Source of the DNA: Cinnamomum chago
Taxonomy: Eukaryota; Streptophyta; Magnoliopsida; Laurales; Lauraceae
Length of the DNA: 64,000 bases
NCBI GenBank assembly: GCA_038049695.1
Contig: CP142453.1
Span: 112,834,001-112,898,000 of the forward strand
Direction: 5' to 3'
The stretch's first letter is position 1. Each line of letters opens with the position of its first letter. This document shows positions 35,161-45,766 of this stretch, piece after piece. The notes beneath the pieces were generated by a model that was not told the DNA's origin, did no database searches, and saw nothing but the letters and a program-made list of their open reading frames with translations. Both the position numbers and the translations under genes were made by a program.

Positions 35161-37020
35161 AGGGGTCCTAAAGTCTTTAATATAGTTAGTTTGGTGGTAC
35201 ACTAGACCTGTTGCTTACTTCTGTGGATGGATCTTGCCTTGCACTGGAATGTCACTCCTTATCCTTATGAAGAAAACCCCAGCCCCAAATTGTTGAACAA
35301 GAGAATCATTTTTATCTGTGGATTATTCTTTGTGGGGTTGTTTCAGAACATAGTGCCCTGGAGACATCAAAGGTTACAGGATATGTTGGATTGCATGACC
35401 AACCAACTGAATATATACGCTGGCAATGGGTTGTTGATGTTGTTAAGAAATGCTTCAAACCTCAAAAATGAATTGACTTGAATGTTGTAAACAGGACCAA
35501 ATTAAAATGGTCCACAGTTGATTTGACACTGTATAGATGAAGTTTCAATGGTAGTCATCCACTGTGGATCGTTAGATGATGAACTGTACGTGTCATGCCA
35601 CCTAAAAGCTCAAGAACATGCAATGGCTTATTCTAGGGTTTTTTTTTCCTAGTGTTTGTGGCTTGCTTTCTGTATAGGGAACTAAATGTGGCTTACTGGA
35701 TAGGGCACTGTGTTCGTTATTCTATGCGTGTACATATAGATAGCTTCTCGTTCAACATGCGATGCCACGCTACTTAACGTTTGGTTTCTCGGAATTATTG
35801 AGTCGGTTAGTCGTTAACTTCAGGTCCAGGACGATATTATATCATCTCCATCTCCTAAAATGCTCTAATGCCGTATTACACTTGGAAAGGGCCGTTAAGA
35901 GATTCGGTTGACTAAATTTTATGAAAAGGAAATGAATACATGTTGCTTTACAAAATCAAATAAAGGCTGTCAAGCACGTTTTAAATTTATATTTTTATCT
36001 AGTGAGAGGATTTGAAATAACCCAGTAGTTTCTAATTTCTCCCTCACGTGTCCTAGCGCCCCCCCCCCCCCCCCCACCCAAACGAACAAAAAAAAAAAAA
36101 AAAAAAACCACATTAGATGTGCTCTATAAAGAGTCTACTTAAAAGGAAAAAAAAAAAAAAAAAAAAGAACAAACAAAGCAGAACAACCACATATTAGTCC
36201 ACGGATTAGAGGGACATGTAGTGGTCGTGGGAGGATGTTATTTAATTAAGACCAACATCCATTCATGACATCCACCTAATTGAAGTGCACCAGTCAAATA
36301 GCCCAAAAACTCTCTCATCTAATTTTATTTTCCAGTGATTCTTCAAAACGAAGGAGCTATTTAGGGATCTAATCTCCCTCCTTTTTTAATATATTTTGCA
36401 TAGAATTGAATTCTTAGGAATTTATGGTAAATGGGTTTGAAAATGGGATCATTAAAGGGGTGACTGGAGAAACAACCCCACAATGATAGATGCTGAGTTT
36501 AATATTTTTAATGTCTCATTTTCAAGGTATACTTATGCAAACAAGAATCGAATTATAGCTTCTTCTTTTTCTTGCAAGACTTTAGCTACATTTATGACTC
36601 ATCTTCCTTAGTAAATGTATATGTCTTAGCTTTTTGTCGAATCTGTGAAAATGTGACACATTTTGGACATCTTTTCACAAAAGGGTCTCAATTTTATTGG
36701 ATAAAAGATTTAATATCTATATACTTTTTTTTTTGTTAATATAGGTGCTAAATCATAGTGTTTTTTTATTTTAAGTTTTTAGTATATTCTATTTTCACCG
36801 TTCAAAAGAAAAATATATTCGATTTTCAAATTTTGGCACTTACAGGTGATGATATGACTACTTCACCACCTAATTTTCTAATTTGTATACAAATCTACGT
36901 GCCCATGATTTAAGTACGTTTGTTTGTATTTTCTTTTCTTTTTTTATTTTCCTAAAAGGTAAGTACTCATTGCACCCCTCACCCAAGTCTCCCACCATTG
37001 GTGCTACTATGTAAGGGAGC
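35161..37020. other. 3' flank of PI4KA, part of the duplicated segment
   Basis: Intergenic AT-rich DNA with a run of C residues next to A-runs (36059-36108) and a second A-run at 36149-36166. An 84-codon open frame at 35227-35481 has no recognisable similarity; although largely kept in the duplicate, it is probably chance. The duplicate of this flank is about 60980-62878. Confidence 0.7.
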
Positions 37021-37071
37021 TCTCTCACTAGGGATGTAATTGGGTCTCTCACTAGGGATGTAATTGCACCC
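37021..37071. repeat. 24-bp tandem repeat of MITE end plus target site
   Basis: TCTCTCAC plus the first 16 bp of a MITE end (37021-37044) is followed by TCTCTCAC plus 14 bp of the same end (37045-37066). Then the sequence jumps via 'cacc' into a truncated copia LTR. The intact MITE is at the matching place in copy 2 (62887-63289). Confidence 0.85.
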
Positions 37072-37261
37072 CTTACCGGAGAAGAAAAGACAAAGCACAA
37101 TAGAGTTGTGATTCCCCATTGAAGACCAACCTTCTATTGGATCATAGTTTAAAGATGGCACAATCAGGTACCATTTTACTACTCCACTGGTTTAGATTAT
37201 ATTATTACAGTATTATTGGATTGATTCCGGAGAGGGTTTATAAACCCAAGATTTTCTAACA
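37072..37261 (+). repeat. copia-2 5' LTR, missing its first 225 bp
   Basis: Corresponds to the last 190 bp of the right LTR and ends CTAACA directly before the primer site. Its left edge abuts a broken MITE end, so the promoter-bearing part of the LTR is gone. Confidence 0.93.
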
Positions 37262-37263
37262 TT

Positions 37264-37275
37264 TGGTATCAAAGC
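37264..37275 (+). other. primer binding site of copia-2
   Basis: TGGTATCAAAGC, the initiator tRNA-Met site with one change from the usual TGGTATCAGAGC, two bases after the LTR. Confidence 0.9.
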
Positions 37276-38765
37276 TTGCTGGTTTCAATCCAATGATCTA
37301 TTATCGTTTTATGGGGGCTTTCTGGTTTCTTTCGGGAATAAAAACCCAAATACCCAGAGGAAGGAAATTTTGGGTATTTGATAAAGGGTATTCAATTTAT
37401 TGAATAATAATAGCTTCAAAAATGAGGATTACAGTGCCCAACTCAATCTAAAAGAGTTGAGAAGAAAAAATTTATTTTCTGTAATTTAAATTTTTATTTA
37501 AGAATTACATTAGAGATTTTTTATCTCATATTTTGTTACTATTATCATTTTTTTTTTGGGCATGTCAGTAGCATGATATGATAATATGAAAGTATCTCAA
37601 AAAAAAAAAGTCATAAGGGATGATATTTCTTTTATGATATTTATATTAAAAAAAAAAAAAAGGGTTGTGCGCTGTCCTCCTGCGTGTGTTCTGTGCGCAG
37701 GATGAATCAGTTATATGCAAGTAAATCTTAATAATTCTGGGCAAGTTCTGTGCAAGTTACCTTTTATATGGATGATTGGGCCAAGCCAGGCAGGTCGGGT
37801 CAACCCAACCTTACTAGCCTAGCCTAGCTACCCAAGCAGGATAGGCTGGGCCGGGTCAGGTTATGGTTCGGCCCGACCTGACCTGACCTACTATTCATAA
37901 TTTTTCTGGGCAGGGTTAGGTTCTGGTCTGGGCCAATTGTGGGTTGGGCCTGACTCGTTACGGGCCCTCTAAGCCCATTTCAGTTTTGGAGAATTTTTTT
38001 CAGTTGGACCCACTTATTAGATGGTACATAATTGTACATTCAATTGACCAAAATAAGATTTAGAAGTGACCCATATCAAAGTTTCAAAGTTGACCATGAA
38101 CTATGAAATTGTAAATTATAATATGATCAACGATCAATTAATGATAATTTGACCATTGATCTATGAAATGATGCCTAATCAACTTAAATGTGATATAATA
38201 AAGTTATTCGGAAATTATATAATGGTGCATGGACCAATATTTTTGATTGATTGGTTCATCACATTTGATGACAGAATGAACTAAACTTTATCACTTAAGT
38301 GTTGTTATCAATTTAAAGAATTCAACAATTTCTTAACTTGGTACCGCCAAAGCGACCCAATTATAGATAATTGTTTAATTCTTTAAATTGAGTTAAGGTA
38401 GTACAAACTCTTTTGTTTGAATATGACAACACTTAAAATTGCAATTTCATAAAGGAAATTATTCGATTACACCCAAAGGTATGATTGTCCATAATTTGAA
38501 ATTGGAATATGACATGGTTGATAAATGCGTTTTGCTTGTATTTGATTTATATCCAAAGGAAGATATTCAATACAATCAAATAACATATTATAAACAGCTC
38601 ATATTAATCAAAGAAAAGTAATATATTTATATATTGTTTTCCAACCCAAAGGTGGCTTTACAATGATGTACATATCACTTTTAAATTTAAGTATATTGCG
38701 TAGATAAATTCAAAGCATCATATAACTTATTGTTATTTTTTTATTTTTCTTCAGTTACAAATTCC
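37276..38765 (+). other. long leader of copia-2
   Basis: About 1.5 kb before the gag ATG, with A- and T-rich runs. The stretch at 37790-37990 is full of 'gggccgggtcagg/cccgacctgacc' motifs unlike its surroundings and may be a small insertion. No gene recognised. Confidence 0.55.
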
Positions 38766-39657
38766 ATGGCATCACTTTCGACTTTAGGGAATATACCTAT
38801 GTTAGATGGATCAAATTTTATTGAATGGTTGGATATATTATTGTTAGACATTACTTACTTGGACCTTGATATAGCTTTGGATGAGCCTAAGCCAGCAATG
38901 CCCACGGATGCGAGCTCAGTTGATGAAATGGCTAACTATAGTAAATGGATTAAGGCTAATAAGGTTGTGATGGGAATTATTACAAATTCAATTTCGAGGA
39001 CCATTAGAGGTTCCATCGAAGCAAAGGAAAATGCTAAGGACCTATTAGAAGTTATAAAAGGTCAGTTTCAAATAACTGATAAAGCTTTAGGTGCATCCTT
39101 GATTAGTCGTCTTACAAGCATAAAATATAATGGAACGTTGGGAGTAAGAGAACACATGCATATTTACAATGACAAATATCGCTTCTAAATTGAGAGAAGT
39201 TGATATGACCGTGTCTGAAAAATATTTGGTGCAATTCATTTTCAATTCTCTTCCTCCCGAGTTTGGCCCATTTAAAGTAGCCTACAACCAGAGCTCAACT
39301 CCGTGGTCATTGAATGAGTTGATCGCAAAAGCTGATCAAGAAGAAAGGAGGCTTAAGGCTGAGGGACAATTAACAGTTAATTATGTCTCTCAAAATAAGT
39401 CCAAGGGAAAAGGAAAAGGCAAAAAGAAAACTAATGTTCAGGAAGCAAAGCCCAACAGGAAAGAGAAAGGTGTACATAAAAAATGTTTTTTCTGTGGGAA
39501 GAATGGACATTTTAAGAAGGATTGCCTAAAGCGTAAAAGTTGGTTTGAAAAGAGAGGTAAAAATCTATCTTTTGTATGTCAAGAAACCAACTTAGCTAAT
39601 ATCCCATCAAATTCTTGGTGGGTCAACTCTGGAGCAACCATTCATGTATCTGGGTGA
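38766..39657 (+). pseudogene. copia-2 gag and protease start
   Basis: The likely start is the ATG at 38766 (MASLSTLGNIPMLDGSNFIE); an upstream in-frame ATG at 38730 adds an unlikely leader. The frame shifts near 39180 and continues as 39169-39657 with LVQFIFNSLPPEFGPFKVAY and a single zinc knuckle CFFCGKNGHFKKDC. The protease motif reads WWVNSGATIHVS: Asn (AAC) stands where the catalytic Asp belongs, and a TGA follows three codons later. Confidence 0.88.
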
Positions 39658-40925
39658 GTGCAGGGATTCCTTTCAAGGCGGACTCTAAATGATAGCGAGA
39701 AAACCATTACGATGGGGAATAAAAAGGAATCAAGGGTCGAAGCTGTAGGCACTTGTAGGCTGGTGCTTAACACTGGTCATGTCTTAGATTTAGATAATAC
39801 TTTCTTGGTTCCTGATATTTCTAAGAATTTGATTTCAGTTTCCAGACTTGATTGTAATGGATTTAATTTTAACTTTGGACTGGTATTATGCATATTTTTA
39901 GCAATAATATTTTGATTGGGAATGGTTATATGTGATTGTTTGTATAGATTAAAGTTAGAATATTCTCTATATGAACAAACTTTACACACACCTCACATTA
40001 ATTGTGGATTGCACATAGGCATGAAAAGAGGGTCACTAAATGAGAACTCGTCAAGGTCGTGGCACAAAAGATTAGGGCATATCTCTAAACAGAGAATGAA
40101 AAGATTAGTGACTGATGGTTTATTGCCCAATCTTGATTTCACCGATTATGGTGTTTGTATTGATTGTATAAAGGGAAAACAAACCAATACAAACAAGAAA
40201 AGTGCCACAAGAAGTTCTGCACCCTAAGAAGTTATTCATACAGAAATATGTGGTAAAATTCATGTTCTATGTTTTACGGGAGAGGCATACTTTATCACGT
40301 TTATAGATGATTTTCACGATATGGTTATGTCTATTTGATTAAAGAAAAATCTTATGCTTTAAAAGTTTTCAAGATTTTTAAGGTAGAAGTAGAAAAGCAA
40401 TTAGACATGAAAATTAAACTAGTGAGATCTGATAGAGGTGGTGAGTATTATGGTAGATATACTGAATCGGGTCGTAACCCGGGCCCATTTGCTAATTTTT
40501 TAGAAATGGAATGTATTGTAGCACAGTATACAATGCCAGGCACAACTCAACAAAATGGTGTAGCCGAAAGAAGGAATAGAACGTTAATCGATATGGTAAG
40601 GAGTATGGTTAGTAACAACAACTTACCCGATTCAATGTGGGGAGAGGCACTAAAGATGACAATGTATGTATTGAATCGTGTTCCTACAAAAGCAATTCTC
40701 AAAACTCCTTTCGAGTTGTGGACCGGTAGGAAGCTCAACTTATATCATTTTCGAGTCTGGGGTTGTCCATCTGAAGTGAGAATTTTTAACCCACAAGAAA
40801 GGAAATTAGACCCTAAAACAATCAGTGGATATTTTATTGGTTATCCGGAAAAGTCTAAAGGGTATATGTTTTACTGTCCGACCCATACAACTAGGATTGT
40901 TGAATCTGAAATGCCGAATTTATAG
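39658..40925 (+). pseudogene. copia-2 protease end and integrase
   Basis: Frames 39658-39915, 39916-40227 and 40335-40925 carry the protease tail (FLVPDISKNLISVSRL), the HHCC finger (WHKRLGHIS...CIDCIKGK) and the integrase core. TFIDDF appears outside an ORF near 40300, then SDRGGEYYGRY and NGVAERRNRTL, so the three acidic residues survive. Stops at 39915, 40227 and around 40337 break it. Confidence 0.86.
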
Positions 40926-40996
40926 AAGATCATGAGAAAAGTGGGAGTGATCATAATAGAACTGTAACTTACAATGAAATAAGGGAGCCACTAGAG

Positions 40997-42142
40997 TTGC
41001 CTATTGAACAAAGTAGAGTTGTTGTCCCACTTGATATCATATTTAATGATTATCAAGAGGAACAACAACTACACAATTTTCAAAATCCCATCAATGAGGC
41101 ATTTCCTGAACAAAATAATGATTCACTTCAAAATACACAACAAAGCATAAATGAATCCAATCCGGAGATATTGAGAAGGTCAACTCGAATGAGAAAACCT
41201 GCTATTCCGGATGACTATATAGTATATTTGGAAGAATCTGATATTGACATTAAAGAAGATCCTAAGATGTTTAAGGAAGCAATTGTAAATGAGAATTCCG
41301 ATAAATGGTTAGATGCCATGAATGATGAGTTAGAATCAATGGCCACAAATGAAGTTTGGGATATCGTTGAATTACCCAAGGGCTCCAAGGCCGTTGGCTG
41401 TCAATGGGTCTTTAAGACCAAAAGGGATTCCAAAGGTAAAGTTGAACGGTTCAAAGCCCGACTCGTGGCCAAAGGTTTTATTCAAAGAGAATGTATAGAA
41501 TATCATGAAACCTACTCTCCGGTGTCTAAAAATGACTCATTTAGAATTGTTATGGCAATTGTAGCTCATTTCAACTTAGGGTTACATCAAATGGATGTCA
41601 AAACAACGTTTTTAAATGGAGATCTAGAAGAAGAAGTGTATATGGAACAACCTGAAGGTTTCGTGAAAGAGAATGAAAATAAACTAGTTTGTAAATTAAA
41701 GAAATCGATATATGGTCTTAAACAGGCTTCTAGACAATGGTATTTAAAGTTCAATCGCATTATTACATCTTTTGGTTTTACTGAAAATATCGTTGATCAT
41801 TGTATATATCTCAAGGTTAGTGGGAGCCGATTCATGATTTTAGTCCTATATGTCGATGATATTTTATTGGCTAGTAATGATCTTGGAATGATTTACGAAA
41901 CTAAGGAATATCTTAAGAACAATTTTGATATGAAAGATATGGGTGAAGCGACCTTTGTAATAGGAACCGAGATTTATCGAGATAGATCTCGAGGATTACT
42001 TGGATTATCACAGGAAGCCTATATTAAAAATGTACTTAAGAGATTTCGTATGGAAGGGTGTAAGGCACAAAAAGTACCTATGACTAAAGGTGACAGGTTT
42101 AGTAAAGAACAATGTCTAAGAAATGAAATTGAAAGGCAATAG
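40997..42142 (+). pseudogene. copia-2 reverse transcriptase
   Basis: 381 residues. An acidic and Gln-rich linker leads into RRSTRMRKPAIPDDY, then RT: WVFKTKRDSKGKVERFKARL, LHQMDVKTTFLNGDL, KKSIYGLKQASRQWY and the active site LYVDDILLAS. The frame ends at TAG (42140-42142), just upstream of the CACTA insertion; RNase H lies beyond the insert in the matching frame. Confidence 0.9.
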
Positions 42143-42145
42143 ATG

Positions 42146-42215
42146 CACTACTAGAATATCGAGTTTTCGCGCCTCAAAAAGGCGGGCGACCGCCACTGGC
42201 GGTCGCAAATACCAT
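42146..42215. repeat. CACTA left terminus and subterminal palindrome
   Basis: After the terminal CACTACTAGAA comes one strong palindrome, GCGACCGCCACTGGCGGTCGC with minor imperfection, at about 42187-42207. Only this single motif pair is seen here, against about 17 motifs at the other end. Confidence 0.85.
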
Positions 42216-42573
42216 CGCTTTTTTTTTTTTTTCGTTTCTTTCCTTCCCTCGCTCCTTTCCTTTCCCTATTCCCCTTTCCCCTTTTCCCCCTTTCCCTCCC
42301 GCGCTCAGTTTCCTTCTCCCGCGCTCTCTCCCTCCTCGTGGTCTCGTCGTCGTCGGATCTCCCTCTCTCTCTCTCCCTCTCTCTCTCTGTTTCTCTCTGC
42401 AGTCAAGGAACGGAGATCCCCTCCTGCCGCACCAGCACCAACACGCCCTCTCTCTCTCGTTGCTCTATTTCTCTCTCTCTCTCTCTCTCTCCCTTCCTCT
42501 CCCTCTCGCTCTGCACTGTGCCCTACCGCCACCAGTTCTCTGTTTCTCCCTCCCTGCGCCGAATCCGCCACAG
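42216..42573 (+). promoter_or_regulatory. CT-rich leader, possible promoter/5' UTR of the CACTA genes
   Basis: A long C/T-rich tract (CTCTCT and CCCTTTCC runs) like plant 5' UTRs, ending CCGCCACAG before a donor-like GTACTT (42574). It could be the leader exon spliced to 45743, just before the transposase ATG. The 195-residue open frame across it is low-complexity Ser/Leu/Phe and starts outside the element, so it is not treated as a gene. Confidence 0.4.
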
Positions 42574-45500
42574 GTACTTCATTAAATAATTATCATTCAA
42601 CAAAATCCATAATAGAAGAATGCGCAGTAGAGGAGAATCATCCTTACAGTCCCTTTCTACAAGAACAAAGATACTTCAAAATGTTCAAGCAACCAAGCTT
42701 TCAAACTTAATTTTTATTGAACCCAAGTAAAATAGATGAACTCTTAGAACAAGAAAAACTTTAGTTTTATGAAAAAAAAACAAGAATGTTACAAAGTCAT
42801 TTTACTACTTTGACCTAACAAAAATATAGATAGAACAGGAATCATTATAGATATAAATTTTATTAATTTAGAGAAGACTTGCAATAAAACATCAAGACAA
42901 ATTATTTGGGAAATGCTTTCAAGAATATATTTACATCCTCAATTATTTATCCCTTTTACATTGTTGTCCCTTTCTCATGGCCATTTATCTTGCATTGTTA
43001 CAAAACTGTGTAGTCTGTTTTCTTAATTTATGAACGAGATTGGAGTTTTGTTTGCTTGCTTGTGCTTGCTATTTTTTATCCTTGTTTTGACCTCTACCAT
43101 TTATAAGTCTAAACCTTGTTAGACTTCTACATATATTCTTATAGTTGCATTTAGACCACTTTCAATTCAGGTATGAACACACATATACTGCTCTAGTACA
43201 TTAGCCTGTAAGCCACAAGAATAAGATATGTAGCACATATGGAGGATGGGGGTGGACGTAGTATCACTCCAATTAAACAATGCTAACCGATTAAGACTTT
43301 TCAAGTATATCCTTTTCAGAACAAACTTTATGATTAAATTCAGTTATGGTTACTGGTTAATCAAATGTCAACTTGTAGGTCTGGATTTTATAGTGAGACC
43401 TACCAAACAGAATCAGAGTGTTTAAAAGAAACTTACAATGTGGATGTTGTTGGAAGTGGATACTTGGATAGATTATAGTGAGGAAAAAAAAAAACGACAA
43501 TGTAATCAGTCTCCTTTTTTGCCTCCTGAATAACCATAATCATACATCATATATTACTTGTGTAAGTTTCTACAGCTTTTTAATTAATAGCTGCCTTGGG
43601 TGGGTCGCACTTGTGCAAACGATCTGAATCGTTCCTCTTAGAACTACTTGTGCAAAAGATTCGGTGCTCAGCCGAATCTTAGAACCATGGGTCATATTGG
43701 GCCTGCCAAATGGGGTCAGGTTGACTTGTTTTGTCTAGAGGTTGAAGATAAACTTATATTCATCCCCCCTTTATGAAGGGTTCAGGAAATACAACCTGCA
43801 CCCGATGTGGGTCGAGTTTAATCTAACATGCACCTGATGCATGTTAACTTGACCCGGCCTGCATAACCCTCAGCCTATATGGGTCACCAACTCATTTAAC
43901 CTGAACGATTTTAGCCAACTTGTAGATGTTTGGCACAATCCCAAACCATTTCAAGTGTTAAGGTTATGCTTGGGTTTAGTTGTGGGTGAAAAAAAGGGCC
44001 AAGTTTATAAAAATATTAAACCACCAAACTGTTTAAATCCATTTAGATATGCAAGTCGAGCCCAACCCAACCCATTTAAATGGGTTGTGCGGGTTATGCA
44101 TTTCAATCCTAATCGGACCCATTTTACTGTGGGTCAGATTTATTTCATTCGTGATTGACTGGTATTCAATGTGGTGCAAGTTATGTGTGCCAAATACAAG
44201 TTGGGTCATATGTTGCCACCCTTGTTCTTCATCATCGCTAGTACATATGCAAGGTTAATGAAAAGGGATTGCCTGATGGATACCATCTATATTTAGAATA
44301 GAAAATGTACGAAAAATTATATTATTGATACATCCTCAAGGAAGCATTGGCCATTTTTAATTTTAATGTCCCTTAGCTACATATAATGTCTTGGACTACA
44401 TGGAAACTCAATTTGTGCTGGCTGGGTTTGTTTGGGCAGGAATAGGTATCCAAATGGGCCATGGGTACTTAAATTACACAGTTACACAGATTAATCATAG
44501 TACCAGTATCTTTATAGTTTTTAATATAACATATATACTGCTAAATATAAAATAGACAATATTGGGCTCATAGGAAGAGAGAGAGACACTCAAAACGTCT
44601 GTGCAAGATTTAGTAATCATCATCACCCTAGTTACACTTGTGACTTGTGAGGGCCTCAATTCTCAATTCTAATTGTTGATGGATAAAGTTGGATGGTGCC
44701 AAACTTGCATGATCAATCCAAGGGCCTATGAAGCCCGAATGGGTCTCACATTTGGGTGGGTACTATGAGGCCAGATTGATTATAATTTATATGATGGGCC
44801 ATGGGGAGGTTCATTTGTTGGAATTGTATGAAAATTCTGTTTACGGGCAGTGTGAAACAATGGGATTCTTGTAAGGGAAAATTCCAGCAGTCCCAAAGTT
44901 TTGACCAAATAACGAAGAAAAGGCCCAATAAAAAAAATTAAAAAGGCCTCAACTTTTTGACTTTTTAATAGATATTAGCTGTTCCTTACTTCCACCAGTA
45001 TGCTGCATGAAAACCAAACTGCCCTTACAAATTAGGACAAAACATGAACACTTGGGAATTTGTTAGAGAGAATAGCAATTTCATTAGATGCCAAACATTG
45101 AGGGTTTTTACTCTCCAATTCATGCAATTTTACTTAAATTATAGGAGGGTGTTCTTGACTCTCCAATTCATACAACTTTACTTATAGAAAATTTTATATT
45201 TGAAGATTTCATTGGTTGTGAACCTTTCATTATCAACTTATTCTATTCATTTGCATGCATTAGTGAAACTTAGATCCGTTCGAGAATTGTGTACGACATA
45301 GGTTCGGTAATCCTTGACGCAACGGATTGGGTCTTCGACTAGATTCGTTGTTCTTGTGATGTACATTCGAACTTTGTCGTATACAATTCTTGAATTGTCC
45401 AGTTCGGACAGTTTGAGAATGCAATTATACATCTTATACTCAATAGCTCATGCAAGTCTGATGTTAGACAGAGTTTCGGTTGATGTCCCATTGTTCTCTG

Positions 45501-45742
45501 GGTACATACATAGGTACGACTGATGTTGTACCTGTGTCGTGTACTTGGAGAACCACGCGGACATGCTGCCGAAATTTTGTTTGACTAGGGGACGAAGCAT
45601 TCGAGTTGTTGAGTGCAAGTTGGATCGTGCATTCTCGAATGGGATAGGACCAACCACCTTGTAGTAAGGAGTTTGCAGTTTATGGATAGGTGACTTGCAT
45701 GATGACACGGTATATTGGGCTAATTGTACTTGTTCATTTTAG
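42574..45742. other. 3.2-kb non-coding stretch inside the CACTA element
   Basis: AT-rich, no transposase similarity. 43690-44220 has repeated 'acccaaccc...gggttgtgcgggt' motifs. It may be a leader intron (acceptor CATTTTAG at 45735-45742) or captured host DNA; neither can be decided here. Confidence 0.4.
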
Positions 45743-45766
45743 ACTTCCACAGAAGCACTTACGGAG

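Larger units (their letters stand above)
32330..37052 (+). repeat. duplicated segment, copy 1 (PI4KA 3' end and flank)
   Basis: Aligns end to end with about 58188-62908. The homology covers the end of intron 10, two exons, intron 11, the 3' UTR and 2 kb of flank. Terminal exons differ at seven of 259 bases by eye (about 3%). Upstream, 32074-32600 also matches copy 3 at 63465-64000. Confidence 0.95.

Noticed and set aside
35227-35481. 84-codon open frame in the PI4KA flank
   Set aside because: It is largely preserved in the duplicate only because the whole segment was duplicated recently; it has no similarity I recognise and no coding signature.
42123-42710. 195-residue open frame rich in Ser, Leu and Phe
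   Set aside because: It starts in the copia element, crosses the CACTA terminus and reads through CT-rich low-complexity DNA, so it is not one gene.
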